Source: DASWRT01 sp036403035
Lineage (GTDB): Bacteria > Pseudomonadota > Alphaproteobacteria > ATCC43930 > CGMCC-115725
Direction: 5' to 3'
Length of the DNA: 13,092 nt
Assembly (NCBI GenBank): GCA_036403035.1
Contig: DASWRT010000501.1
Span: forward strand, 1 to 13,092
Under the pieces are notes generated by a model, which saw only the letters and a list, made by a program, of their open reading frames with translations, made no database searches and was not told where the DNA came from. Both the position numbers and the translations under genes were made by a program. Position 1 is the first letter of the stretch; every line of letters starts with the position of its first letter. This document shows, in pieces, positions 6,325 to 13,092 of the stretch.

Positions 6325-6351
6325 GAGGTGAGATCATTTTAGATCAACAGC

Positions 6352-7605
6352 TTACTTGGTTACACGGCCTGTATTTTCAGGTTCCGGCGGTGGCTGCGCC
6401 CCCGCCTCGCCCCGCCAGACCTTCCAGTCCGCCTGCACCGCGTCGGCCATCCGGTGCGCCGCCTCGGTCAGCCATGCCGCCGGCCGTTCGTCGAGGTCGC
6501 GGCGCACCTGCTTCATCGCGCGGCGGCTGCCGAGATGGATGTTGGCGATCTCCCAGCCCATCGCGCGCAGCAGCTTGCGCTCCTCGCGCTTCTTCGGCAG
6601 CGCGCCGATGTCGATCTTCGAGCAGTCGGGGGCGAGGCGGCGGATCACCCAATCGTCCTTCAGCCGCAGGATCGGGTCGGGGCAGCGCACCGCGAGGTCC
6701 AGGATGTCGTTGTAGCGGATGTCGTCCTTCATGCGGTCGCCGCGGGTGCCGGCCGCCCAGACCGCGGCGGACGGCGCCACCGCCTTGGCCTCGCGGGCGA
6801 CGTGCGCGCCGTGCCAGCGCGCGAGCGCCACGAAGCGCGGCCGGCCGAGACTGCCGACGCCCGCGACGCGATGGCGGACCGTGATGCGGAGGCCGTCGTC
6901 CGGCATGTTCCGGCGCAACGCCCGGCGCACCTTGTGCGGCACGGCGAGCGGTTTGTCCGGTAAGCCGTTGAGCTTGTCCCAGAACCGCACGGGGTCGCGC
7001 AGCTCGTTGATCGCCAGCGTGCGCAGCCAGCCCCGCTTCTCCTCAAGGACGAACGGCCGCCCGTCGGTCTCCAGGCCGCGACGGTAGCCGCCGAGGATCA
7101 TCCCGCAGACATCCTCGGCGCTGCTCCCGATCGCTCCCTCGCGCTGGGCGAGCAGGGCGCTGGCGGCGAGCCGGACGAGATCGAGCGTGTAGGGCAGGTC
7201 GCAGGCTTCGTCGAAATCGTTGACGCCCCAGACGAGCCGCCCCTCGATGTCGCGCCACGTGCCGAAATTCTCGATATGGATGTCGCCGACCGCGAGCACG
7301 CAGGGCGCCCGGTCGAGGTCCGGGCACAGCTCCGGCCAGAACTGCATCCAGCGATAGAACGTCGCGCGGAGGAACGCGAAGGCGCCGCCGCCCATCAGCC
7401 GGTGCTTGTGCTGGAGGTCGGCGGCGATGATGTCGACATGACGGCCGAGCCATGTCTCGTAGTCGATCGTCGCCGTCTGGATCGGCGGCACGCCGGCCGG
7501 CAGCGCCGCCGCCGCATTCGCCGCAGCCGCTGTTTCCGCCGGAGCGGCGGCGCCGCCCGGTGATGTGGCGGTCCTGGTCTTCTGCGGCCCGATGTCGTCG
7601 ATCAT
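6352..7605 (-). CDS. DUF2252-family protein (kinase-like fold)
   Basis: This 417-residue protein matches DUF2252, a family of uncharacterised bacterial proteins with similarity to aminoglycoside-phosphotransferase/protein-kinase-like folds. Conserved blocks are GDIHIENFGTW at residues 107-117, resembling a kinase catalytic HxDxxxxN-type loop, and NDFDEA at 129-134, resembling the metal-binding DFD/DFG. A further block, RRLAPDCSKIDI, is near residue 325. Residues 12-42 are a low-complexity Ala/Pro/Gly extension, so the true start may be later. The ATG at 7605 lies 50 bp after the metQ stop with no clear terminator between, so it may be cotranscribed with metNIQ. A link to methionine is not supported by anything else. 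Substrate unknown; family assignment firm. Confidence 0.88.
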   Translation of the reverse strand: MIDDIGPQKTRTATSPGGAAAPAETAAAANAAAALPAGVPPIQTATIDYETWLGRHVDIIAADLQHKHRLMGGGAFAFLRATFYRWMQFWPELCPDLDRAPCVLAVGDIHIENFGTWRDIEGRLVWGVNDFDEACDLPYTLDLVRLAASALLAQREGAIGSSAEDVCGMILGGYRRGLETDGRPFVLEEKRGWLRTLAINELRDPVRFWDKLNGLPDKPLAVPHKVRRALRRNMPDDGLRITVRHRVAGVGSLGRPRFVALARWHGAHVAREAKAVAPSAAVWAAGTRGDRMKDDIRYNDILDLAVRCPDPILRLKDDWVIRRLAPDCSKIDIGALPKKREERKLLRAMGWEIANIHLGSRRAMKQVRRDLDERPAAWLTEAAHRMADAVQADWKVWRGEAGAQPPPEPENTGRVTK

Positions 7606-7655
7606 GTCCCCGGCCCGGTCCTAACCGTTACCGGGGATCAACGCCTGAGGGGCAG

Positions 7656-8462
7656 TTACCAGCTCGCCACGACCGCGTTCTTGAAGTGCTCCAGGACGAA
7701 CTGCTTCACCTCGGGCGAGTGGTACGCCTTCACCAGCTTAGCGACCCACGGCGCGTCCTTGTCCTTCTCCTGCACGGCGAGGACGTTGGTGTAGGGCGAC
7801 TCGGGATCTTCGATCAGGATCGCATCCTTCGTCGGCTGCAATCCCGCGGTCATCGCGTAGTTCGTGTTGACCGCCGAGGCGTCGAGGTCGTCGAGCGAGC
7901 GCGGGAGCTGCGCGGCGTCCAGCTCGACGATGCGGAGCTTCTTCGGGTTTTCGGTGACGTCGGGGACCGAGACCGACGTGCCGGCCTTCGAATCGAGCTT
8001 CAGCAGTCCGCCCGTCTGGAGGAGCAGGAGCGCCCGCGCGCCGTTGGTCGGGTCGTTGGGGATACCGACCCGCGCCCCGTTCGGCAGCTCGGCGAGGGTC
8101 TTCACCTTCTTCGAGTAGATCCCCATCGGGAACACGACCGTCTTCGCGACCGAGACGATCTTGTAGCCGCGGTCCTTGACCTGCCGGTCGAGGAACGGCT
8201 GATGCTGGTAGGAGTTCGCGTCGAGGTCGCCGATCGCCAAGGCGGCGTTCGGCTGGATGTAGTCGCTGAACTCGACGATCCTGAGGTCGAGCCCGTCCTG
8301 CGCCGCCGCGACCTTCTTGACCACTTCCATGATCTCGGCGTGCGGGCCGGCGGTGACGCCGACCTTGAGGGTTTCCGCGGCAGCCGCCGGGCCGGCGAGG
8401 GCGACGGCGAGGGCGAGCGCGGCGGCGAGGATTGTGGTGCCGCGCGAAAGCAACGAGCGCAT
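7656..8462 (-). CDS. metQ: D-methionine/methionine ABC transporter substrate-binding protein MetQ
   Basis: This 268-residue protein is an NlpA/MetQ-family periplasmic receptor that delivers methionine to the MetNI transporter. Residues 1-28 form a signal peptide with basic start, long Ala/Leu core and an A-A-A cleavage site; there is no lipobox cysteine, so it should be a free periplasmic protein rather than a lipoprotein as in E. coli. Family blocks are LKVGVTAGPHAEI just after the signal, then QHQPFLD, then IPNDPTNGARALLLL and NTNYAM, and ESPYTN near the C-terminus. Its start follows AAGGAA at a ten-base distance, and 25 bp separate it from metI. It is last of the three met genes and under the same riboswitch. 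Confidence 0.96.
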   Translation of the reverse strand: MRSLLSRGTTILAAALALAVALAGPAAAAETLKVGVTAGPHAEIMEVVKKVAAAQDGLDLRIVEFSDYIQPNAALAIGDLDANSYQHQPFLDRQVKDRGYKIVSVAKTVVFPMGIYSKKVKTLAELPNGARVGIPNDPTNGARALLLLQTGGLLKLDSKAGTSVSVPDVTENPKKLRIVELDAAQLPRSLDDLDASAVNTNYAMTAGLQPTKDAILIEDPESPYTNVLAVQEKDKDAPWVAKLVKAYHSPEVKQFVLEHFKNAVVASW

Positions 8463-8487
8463 CGGGTCTTTTCCTTGCTGGGGTTGA

Positions 8488-9141
8488 TTACTTCTTGTTG
8501 AGGCGGCGCACCAGATGGTCGCCTGCGCTCTGCACAACCTGCACGAGCACGATCAGCACGACGACGACCGCCAGCATCACCTCGGCGTTGAAGCGCTGAT
8601 AGCCGTAGCGGATGCCGAGATCGCCGAGCCCGCCGCCGCCGACCGCGCCGGCCATCGCCGAATAGCCGATCAGGCTGACGATCGTGATCGTCACCCCGGC
8701 GACGATGCCGGGCAGCGCCTCGGGCAGCAGCACCTTGCGGACGATCTGCAACGGCGTGGCGCCCATCGCCTGCGCCGCTTCGATCAGTCCGCGGTCGACT
8801 TCGCGCAGCGAGGATTCGACGAGGCGGCCGAGGAACGGCGCCGCCGCGAGCGCCAGCGGCACGATCGCCGCGGTGGTGCCGATCGAGGTGCCGGCGACGA
8901 GCCGAGTCAGCGGGATGATCGCGACCATCAGGATGATGAACGGGGTCGACCGCGTCGCGTTGACGATCGCGCCGAGCACGCGGTGCACGGCGCCGTTCTG
9001 GATGACGCCGCCGGGCGCCGTCGTCGCGAGGACGATGCCGAGCGGCACGCCGGCGAGGATCGCGAAACCGATCGATGCGCCGACCATCCACAGCGTCTCG
9101 ACGAGCGAATCACCCAGCAGCGCGAGCATCGCTTGCGACAT
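8488..9141 (-). CDS. metI: Methionine ABC transporter permease MetI
   Basis: This 217-residue inner-membrane protein has about five transmembrane helices and belongs to the MetI-type permeases, which dimerise and couple to MetN. The EAA coupling motif, EAAQAMGATPLQIVRKVLLP, is at residues 121-140. The preceding segment with NATRSTPFIILM is characteristic of this subfamily. The ATG at 9141 lies inside the end of metN (32-bp overlap) and follows GAGG within the metN coding sequence, which indicates translational coupling. The stop is followed by metQ after 25 bp. Length is normal for the family. Confidence 0.96.
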   Translation of the reverse strand: MSQAMLALLGDSLVETLWMVGASIGFAILAGVPLGIVLATTAPGGVIQNGAVHRVLGAIVNATRSTPFIILMVAIIPLTRLVAGTSIGTTAAIVPLALAAAPFLGRLVESSLREVDRGLIEAAQAMGATPLQIVRKVLLPEALPGIVAGVTITIVSLIGYSAMAGAVGGGGLGDLGIRYGYQRFNAEVMLAVVVVLIVLVQVVQSAGDHLVRRLNKK

Positions 9142-10162
9142 AGCCCAATACCTCGATCTCGATGTTCCGTGCCTTGAGGAAGTTGACCGCGCGCTCGGTC
9201 GCGCCGGTCAGCTCGACCAGCAGCGTCCCGAACGGCCGCTCCTGGATGTAGTCGATGTTGCCGCGCAGGATGTTGACGCCGACATCGCAATGGCGGACGA
9301 GGTCGCTGATGATCGGGTCGGTCGCGGTCGGGCCGACGAAGATGATCCGCGCCAGCGTCGCGCCGCCGAGAACCGGCGCCGCCGAGACCCTGCCTTGCAG
9401 GAAAGAGGGCAGCGCATCCTCGCCGCGGGCGCCGCGCACGAAGTCGCGCGTCGTCGGATGGCTCGGCCGGGTCAGGACGTCGAAGACGCCGCCCTCCTCG
9501 ATCACCAGCCCGTCCTCCATGACGGCGACGCGGTCGCAGATCTCCTTCACGACCGACATCTCGTGCGTGATCAGCACGATCGTCAGCCCGAGCCGCCGGT
9601 TGATGTCCTTCAGCAGCGCGAGGATCGACAGCGTCGTCTGCGGGTCGAGCGACGAGGTCGCCTCGTCGCAGAGCAGCACCTTGGGCTCCGACGCCAGGGC
9701 ACGGGCGATGCCGACGCGCTGCTTCTGGCCGCCGGAGAGCTTGGCGGGGTAGGTCAGGCGCTTCTCCGTCAGGCCGACGAGATCGAGCAGCGGCAGCACC
9801 TTCGCCTCGATCTCCCGGCGCGACATGCCGGCCAGCTCCAGGGACAGCGCGACATTGTCGAACACGGTGCGGCTCGACAGCAGGTTGAAGTGCTGGAAGA
9901 TCATGCCGATCTGCCGCCGCGCCGCGCGCAGCGCCCCGCCGCCGGACAGCGCGGTCAGGTCAGCGCCGTCGACCAGCACCGTCCCGCCGTCCGGCCGCTC
10001 CAGCAGGTTGATGCAGCGGATCAGCGTCGACTTGCCGGCGCCGCTGCGCCCGATCACGCCGAAGATCTCGCCGCGCCGCACCGACAGCGACACGCCGCGC
10101 AACGCGTCGACGGCGCCGGACGGCGTCTGAAATCGCTTGGTCAGGTTGCGCAGCTCGATCAT
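9110..10162 (-). CDS. metN: Methionine ABC transporter ATP-binding protein MetN
   Basis: This 350-residue ATPase drives methionine import through MetI. Walker A is GRSGAGKST (38-46), the Q-loop glutamine is Q90, the signature LSGGQ is at 142-146, Walker B is VLLCDEA (162-168) and the switch histidine is H200. Residues about 270-345 form the C-terminal NIL (ACT-like) domain, where methionine binding inhibits transport in E. coli MetN. I start at the ATG at 10162 (MIELRNL, typical of MetN). The frame is open to 10249, but those codons lie in the riboswitch and terminator, and the upstream ATG is part of the aptamer. No strong Shine-Dalgarno precedes 10162 (GGGAC nearby). The riboswitch and terminator described at 10195-10288 should control transcription. 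Confidence 0.96.
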   Translation of the reverse strand: MIELRNLTKRFQTPSGAVDALRGVSLSVRRGEIFGVIGRSGAGKSTLIRCINLLERPDGGTVLVDGADLTALSGGGALRAARRQIGMIFQHFNLLSSRTVFDNVALSLELAGMSRREIEAKVLPLLDLVGLTEKRLTYPAKLSGGQKQRVGIARALASEPKVLLCDEATSSLDPQTTLSILALLKDINRRLGLTIVLITHEMSVVKEICDRVAVMEDGLVIEEGGVFDVLTRPSHPTTRDFVRGARGEDALPSFLQGRVSAAPVLGGATLARIIFVGPTATDPIISDLVRHCDVGVNILRGNIDYIQERPFGTLLVELTGATERAVNFLKARNIEIEVLGYVASDARAAG

Positions 10163-10194
10163 GCCCGGTCCCGAGACGTCCTTGTCCTGAAACG

Positions 10195-10224
10195 AAAAAA
10201 CCGCCGCAGCAAAGCTGGGCGGTT
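10195..10224 (-). terminator. Riboswitch-controlled intrinsic terminator of metNIQ
   Basis: On the minus strand AACCGCC-CAGC, a UUU loop and GCUG-c-GGCGGUU form an 11-bp stem with one bulged C, followed by a run of six U (10200-10195). It lies between the SAM-II aptamer and metN, with about 32 bases left before the start codon. Its 5' arm and loop are complementary to the 3' strand of the aptamer. It could also end transcripts coming from the dmsC-like gene upstream. Confidence 0.88.
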
Positions 10225-10247
10225 CGGCACCGTCCCGCTTTAGCTGC
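10206..10247 (-). promoter_or_regulatory. Antiterminator alternative to the metN terminator
   Basis: On the minus strand GCAGC-u-AAAGC-GGG-a-CGGU can pair with ACCG-CCC-a-GCUUU-GCUGC across a five-base loop: 17 pairs with three single-base bulges. The left strand is the 3' part of the SAM-II aptamer, including its GCUAAA core; the right strand is the 5' arm and loop of the terminator. The aptamer and antiterminator folds, and the antiterminator and terminator folds, are therefore mutually exclusive. Confidence 0.8.
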
Positions 10248-10288
10248 ATTTGTAACGCGCCCGCAAGCTGTGGCTCAAATCGGCGCGA
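10234..10288 (-). promoter_or_regulatory. SAM-II riboswitch aptamer
   Basis: On the minus strand the leader shows the SAM-II (metA motif) layout. P1 is CGCGCC paired with GGCGCG. The loop begins with GAUUUG, and its AUUUG pairs with the downstream CAAAU to form the pseudoknot. The conserved GCUAAA follows. Compared from memory with the Sargasso Sea SAM-II sequence, AUUUA/UAAAU there is AUUUG/CAAAU here, a compensatory change that keeps the pair. SAM-II binds S-adenosylmethionine and represses methionine synthesis or uptake genes in Alphaproteobacteria. Its position before metNIQ fits. Confidence 0.93.
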
Positions 10289-10293
10289 CCGGG

Positions 10294-10322
10294 GATTTAG
10301 GAACCTTGCCGCGATGCGTCAA
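10294..10322 (-). promoter_or_regulatory. metN: Predicted promoter of the metNIQ leader
   Basis: On the minus strand TTGACG (10322-10317), a 17-bp spacer and TAAATC (10299-10294) give a -35/-10 pair. The expected start lies about 7 bases downstream, just at the 5' end of the SAM-II P1 stem, as expected for a riboswitch leader. The -35 box is strong; the -10 box is a weak match. Confidence 0.5.
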
Positions 10323-10350
10323 GGGCGGACAGGGTGCGAAGGTCTCCGGG

Positions 10351-11307
10351 TCAGGCCGATACGGCGCCGTAGTACAGGGTCACCGTGTGCTTCGCCTCGG
10401 CAAAGAACAGCCACCGCTCTATCAGGATGCCGAGCGTGCCGAGCAGCGCCGCCGCGAGTTGCGCCACGGTCGCCGCCCACCCGTGGCTGCCGAACAGCGC
10501 GGCGGCGGTGAGGGTCAGCGCGGCGGGTCCGACGAAGCCGAGCAGGAGGGCGAGGCGGCGCAGCTTCGCGGCGTGCTTGCGCGCCACCCGATAGCCCATT
10601 TCCTTCAGCAGGTAGTTGTCCTCGGTGTGCGGCGGATCGAGCAGCCGGACCTTGCCCAGGCCGCCGAGCCCGGTCGCGGTCTCCGGCGTGCTGACGCTCC
10701 GCGTCGTGTCGATGAAGCGCCAATAGCCGAATTTCAGCGCCGCGGCGGCGGCGGTCGCAACGAGCGCCAGCGCCGCGTGCAGCGGCCGGAAGCCGCCGGT
10801 GAGCATCGCCAGCGCGGCGAGCCACAGCGCCCCGGTCATCGCCGAGAGCGCGAGATAGGTCGGCACCGTCCAGCCGTTGCACCAGCGCTGGATGGGCTTG
10901 AGCGAGCGGTAGATCATCGCCGTGCAGATCACGGTGACGATTGCGCCCGCGGCGGCGAGCAGGCCGGCGGCGGACGTTGCCGGGCCGGTCGATCCGAATC
11001 CGGCCCACAGCAGCGCGAACAGGCCGGCGGGCACGTAGGTCGCGACCGCGGCGACGCCCTCGCGCGACAGCCACGAGCTGCGCCACTGCGAAAAGGCGCG
11101 CCACGCCCGCTCCGGGCGGCCGAGATGCAGGGTCGAGGAGAGCAGCCCCAGCGTCACGAGGCCGAGCGCCAGCGCGAGCGCGAGCGCGCCGAACGGCCGG
11201 TCCCCCGGAACGAGACCGAACGGCGCCAGGAGGCCGGTCAGCGCGAGCAGGCCGTAGCCGGCGCCCGAGGCCGTGGTGAAGACGATGACGGAGAGCGCAG
11301 GATGCAC
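10351..11307 (-). CDS. DmsC-like membrane anchor subunit of a molybdoenzyme
   Basis: This 318-residue, very hydrophobic protein with about eight transmembrane helices matches the DMSO reductase anchor subunit family (DmsC), which binds menaquinol and holds the DmsAB catalytic dimer at the membrane. Family signs are the N-terminal MHPALSVIVFTTASGAGYGL with its G-x-G-Y-G-L turn, the STLHLGRPERAWRAF segment around 60-75 and WCNG in the middle. I chose the GTG at 11307 because family members begin MHPA-S-I-FTT; the frame stays open further upstream only because of GC content and would run through bpt. No strong Shine-Dalgarno is visible. The catalytic and iron-sulfur subunit genes, normally adjacent, are not present; its neighbours are bpt and metNIQ. 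Family firm, physiological partner unknown. Confidence 0.88.
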   Translation of the reverse strand: MHPALSVIVFTTASGAGYGLLALTGLLAPFGLVPGDRPFGALALALALGLVTLGLLSSTLHLGRPERAWRAFSQWRSSWLSREGVAAVATYVPAGLFALLWAGFGSTGPATSAAGLLAAAGAIVTVICTAMIYRSLKPIQRWCNGWTVPTYLALSAMTGALWLAALAMLTGGFRPLHAALALVATAAAAALKFGYWRFIDTTRSVSTPETATGLGGLGKVRLLDPPHTEDNYLLKEMGYRVARKHAAKLRRLALLLGFVGPAALTLTAAALFGSHGWAATVAQLAAALLGTLGILIERWLFFAEAKHTVTLYYGAVSA

Positions 11308-11356
11308 GGTACGTCGGCCGGTCGGCGCTGGCGGGAATGGGTGCGGCGGCGGGAGG

Positions 11357-12151
11357 TCAGAGGTCGACGCGGCGCCAGCCGTCGGGGCCGAGCGCCTCCA
11401 GCGGCTGGAAGCGCGTCTTGTACGACATCTTCGGGCTGCTGCCGATCCAGTAGCCGAGATAGACGTAGGGTGCGTCGCGCCGCCGCGCCGCCTCGACGAG
11501 CCACAGCACGGCGAAGGTGCCGAGGCTGCGCTCGACCAGCGCCGGGTCGAAGAAGCTGTAGACCGCGGAATAACCGTCGTCCAGCCGGTCGACGAGGCAG
11601 CCGCCGACAAGGCGGCCGCGACCTCCGCCGTCGCGCAACTCGATCAGCGCGCTATCGACCGGGCTGTCCTCGATCATCAAGCGGTAGTCGCCGAACGTCA
11701 TCGCCGCCATGTCGCTCTGCGCATGTCGCGACCGCTGGTAGCGGACGAAGAGACGATACTGTTCCGGGGTTGCGACGGGCGACGCTTCGATGCCCCTAAG
11801 GTCGACGTTCGCGGCGAGGACGCGCCGCTGCGACCGGCTCGGCGCGAACGCATGCACGTCGATCCGCACCGGCACGCACGAGGCGCAGCCGGCGCATGCG
11901 GGCCGGTACGCCAGATGATGGCTCCGGCGGAAGCCGGCGCGCGAAAGGTCGTTGTACAGCGCCTCGCCGTCGCGCGGCGCAAGCTCGGTGACGAGCTTGC
12001 GCTCGACGCGGTTCGCCAGATAGGGGCAGGGCAGGGACGAGGTACGGTAGAAATGCTGCAATGGCGTTACGAGCGGCGCCCGGTCGGCCCGCGACTGCTC
12101 GCGCCCGGCCTCCCGTTTCAGATCGCCGCCGCCTTCCAGCATCCTAACCAT
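11357..12151 (-). CDS. bpt: Aspartate/glutamate leucyltransferase (Bpt) / arginyltransferase family
   Basis: This cytosolic enzyme transfers leucine from Leu-tRNA to N-terminal Asp or Glu of proteins, marking them for ClpS/ClpAP degradation in the bacterial N-end rule pathway. The 264-residue length, CPYL (C42-L45), the cysteine cluster C86-x2-C89-x2-C92, QRSRHAQSDM around 139-148 (counting from the first ATG) and the C-terminal YVYLGYWIGSSPKMSYK identify the Ate/Bpt family; the bacterial type is usually Bpt. ATGs at 12151 and 12142 compete. GGAAGGA directly abuts the first and is well spaced for the second, so 12142 may be the real start. It lies 98 bp after the RDD gene and 49 bp before the dmsC-like gene, so it may be in an operon with either. 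Confidence 0.93.
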   Translation of the reverse strand: MVRMLEGGGDLKREAGREQSRADRAPLVTPLQHFYRTSSLPCPYLANRVERKLVTELAPRDGEALYNDLSRAGFRRSHHLAYRPACAGCASCVPVRIDVHAFAPSRSQRRVLAANVDLRGIEASPVATPEQYRLFVRYQRSRHAQSDMAAMTFGDYRLMIEDSPVDSALIELRDGGGRGRLVGGCLVDRLDDGYSAVYSFFDPALVERSLGTFAVLWLVEAARRRDAPYVYLGYWIGSSPKMSYKTRFQPLEALGPDGWRRVDL

Positions 12152-12168
12152 TCCTTCCGCGGCACCTT

Positions 12169-12190
12169 AGGGCCTGCTCGGGTAGGCCCT
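12169..12190. other. Short hairpin between RDD gene and bpt
   Basis: AGGGCCT (12169-12175) and AGGCCCT (12184-12190) form a 7-bp perfect stem with an 8-base loop, in the gap between the RDD gene and bpt. There is no T-run, so it is not a standard intrinsic terminator; it may be a weak attenuator or nothing. Confidence 0.35.
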
Positions 12191-12249
12191 GAGCCGCCCG
12201 GCTCGTTTCCCAGCGGCAATTATGACCGAAGCACGGACGCTTTCGCCAC

Positions 12250-12771
12250 TCAGAAGCGCGGCGGCGGCGGCAGGATTTCCGGTCCGGCGGGCCGCCGCAC
12301 CACCACCGTTCCGGCGAGGAAGTCGTGCACCGTGCGTCGCCGCGCATTGAGCAGAGCCACTATGAGGATCAACGATCCCGTCGCGGCGATCGTCGCATAG
12401 AACAGGAGGCTTTGCGCCGCCGCCTGGATGTAGCCCGGCTTGCCGCCGCTCCAGGTGCGGACCTCCAGATCGAAGAACTGCATGCCGAGCGTCGCCGAGG
12501 CCGGGCCGCCGATCAGCCATGTATGGTAGGCGATCACCAGGACCGAGAAGGACGGGAGCAGCGCGAAGAGGAAACCCAGCAGGCCGAAGCTGACGACGGT
12601 CAGGGCGGTGAGGACGAGCATCAACAGTCCGAAGACGATGCCCAGGATCACGGCATCGACGGCGAAGGCGGCGACGCGGCGCCACAGCACGCCGTCGAGC
12701 AGCTCGGGATTGGCGGCCGGGTTCGGAAAGACGTCGGAGCCGCCGAGCGCCGTATCGAAAGAGAAGGACAT
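12250..12771 (-). CDS. RDD-family membrane protein
   Basis: This 173-residue inner-membrane protein belongs to the RDD family, named for conserved Arg and Asp residues. The first helix carries RRVAAFAVDAVIL (residues 31-43), with R31/R32 and D39 as the family residues. A second hydrophobic segment covers about 45-83, TLGMQFFDLEV (94-104) is the usual mid-protein block, and the last helix is followed by TVHDFLAGTVVV (147-158). Some RDD proteins act in Na+ or Li+ transport; most have no known role. I recall RDD genes beside ate/bpt in other Alphaproteobacteria, as here, but no functional link is established. The ATG at 12771 has no clear Shine-Dalgarno; the N-terminal 25 residues are soluble. 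Confidence 0.9.
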   Translation of the reverse strand: MSFSFDTALGGSDVFPNPAANPELLDGVLWRRVAAFAVDAVILGIVFGLLMLVLTALTVVSFGLLGFLFALLPSFSVLVIAYHTWLIGGPASATLGMQFFDLEVRTWSGGKPGYIQAAAQSLLFYATIAATGSLILIVALLNARRRTVHDFLAGTVVVRRPAGPEILPPPPRF

Positions 12772-12844
12772 GTCGGTTCGTCGAGACCCGCCGTGCAGCG
12801 ATGCCCCGAATGTAGGAAGGCGCTCGCCGGGCGCAATGCCGCCA

Positions 12845-12863
12845 CGCGACGTTCAGCGTCGCG
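12845..12863. other. Hairpin over the motB stop codon
   Basis: CGCGACG (12845-12851) and CGTCGCG (12857-12863) form a 7-bp perfect stem around a 5-base loop that contains the stop codon of the motB gene. There is no T-run after it. It may slow polymerase or protect the transcript end, but that is speculative. Confidence 0.35.
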
Positions 12864-13092
12864 CGGCTGCTCCGTCGTCCGCCGCGGCCGCCTGCACGGT
12901 CCTTCCCGCCGGCTTCTGCTCGCGCAGCAGGACGATGCTGATGCGGCGGTTGCGCGGCGAGGCCGGCTGATCGGCGATCAGCGGCTCGCGGTCGGCCATG
13001 CCGACCACCCTGGCGACCCGCTCCGCCGGCAGGCCGCCCTGGACGAGGGCGCGCCGGCTCGCATTGGCGCGGTCGCTCGACAGCTCCCAGTT
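12853..13092 (-). CDS. motB: Flagellar motor protein MotB, C-terminal end (partial)
   Basis: The gene enters from the right edge and only its last 79 residues are visible. They match the end of the OmpA/MotB peptidoglycan-binding domain: NWELSSDRANASRRAL near the window edge, then GLPAERVARVVGMADREPL, then the block NRRISIVLL before a short Ala-rich tail. MotB anchors the flagellar stator to the cell wall, with MotA as partner; spacing and wording of these blocks fit MotB better than a general OmpA-family lipoprotein. The N-terminal membrane helix and its key aspartate lie outside the window. The stop overlaps a small hairpin and is followed 81 bp later by the RDD gene. Confidence 0.85.
   Translation of the reverse strand, partial: NWELSSDRANASRRALVQGGLPAERVARVVGMADREPLIADQPASPRNRRISIVLLREQKPAGRTVQAAAADDGAAARR

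Larger units (their letters stand above)
6126..6351. other. AT-rich gene-free stretch with short palindromes
   Basis: This stretch is far richer in AT than the rest of the window. It holds three short palindromes: a 7-3-7 repeat with outer arms TCATTTC/GAAATGA (6129-6145), a 6-3-6 repeat AAACGT/ACGTTT (6170-6184) and a 4-3-4 repeat TCGC/GCGA (6201-6211), followed by the ACAGG array. A 42-codon frame at 6214-6342 has no ribosome-binding site and I do not call it a gene. Confidence 0.6.

Noticed and set aside
6214..6342. A 42-codon frame through the ACAGG array
   Set aside because: It has no ribosome-binding site, and the 11-bp repeat period does not fit a peptide repeat.
6004..6351. CRISPR array or rRNA gene after the boxA-like site
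   Set aside because: There are no 28-36 bp direct repeats with spacers and no rRNA sequence; only 11-bp phased pentamers are present.
8684..10243. A 519-codon forward frame across metI and metN
   Set aside because: It is antisense to two clear transporter genes and lacks any recognisable motif.
10163..10249. N-terminal extension of metN starting at an ATG at 10249
   Set aside because: That ATG is part of the SAM-II aptamer, and the extension would translate the terminator; typical MetN starts at 10162.
10270..11799. A 509-codon forward frame across the dmsC-like gene and bpt
   Set aside because: It is antisense to two recognised genes and has a low-complexity Arg/Gly/Glu composition.

Overview
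The window looks like high-GC alphaproteobacterial chromosome. GC-rich codons dominate every housekeeping gene. The metNIQ operon is preceded by a SAM-II riboswitch, a class known mainly from Alphaproteobacteria. MetQ has a plain Sec signal instead of a lipobox, and a Bpt-type aminoacyl-protein transferase sits beside an RDD protein. The order or species cannot be named from the sequence alone; a Rhodospirillales- or Rhizobiales-like origin is a guess.

Left part (1-3035), accessory in character: a class III adenylate cyclase with an N-terminal pair of CxxC motifs (+), a short RTX calcium-binding repeat protein (-), a lower-GC gene with an HEPN-like R-x4-H motif (+), and a 35-residue lipoprotein gene. 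The stop codon of the lipoprotein gene lies inside the Shine-Dalgarno-like sequence of a possible TTG start of the next gene. A HyuB-type hydantoinase/oxoprolinase subunit follows (+), with no HyuA partner in view.

Middle part (4878-6351): two copies of a palindromic intergenic repeat, one 56 bp and one 113 bp. The longer copy is the shorter one with 57 bp inserted exactly at its centre. Between them is a DUF2461 gene (-). Upstream of that gene is a gene-poor, AT-rich stretch that holds a perfect LacI-type operator palindrome, a good + strand promoter, a hairpin carrying a boxA-like sequence, three short palindromes, and an ACAGG array phased at 11 bp that ends in a terminator-like hairpin. 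No protein gene explains this stretch. It may be an undescribed non-coding transcript or the remains of a lost locus.

Right part (6352-13092), all on the minus strand and read right to left: the end of a MotB gene, an RDD membrane protein, bpt, a DmsC-like membrane anchor, then promoter, SAM-II riboswitch, antiterminator/terminator, metN, metI, metQ, and a DUF2252 gene close behind metQ. The riboswitch is the clearest regulatory system in the window. The 3' strand of the aptamer can pair with the 5' arm of the terminator (17 base pairs, three single-base bulges). This predicts that methionine import is on when SAM is low and ends at the terminator when SAM is high.
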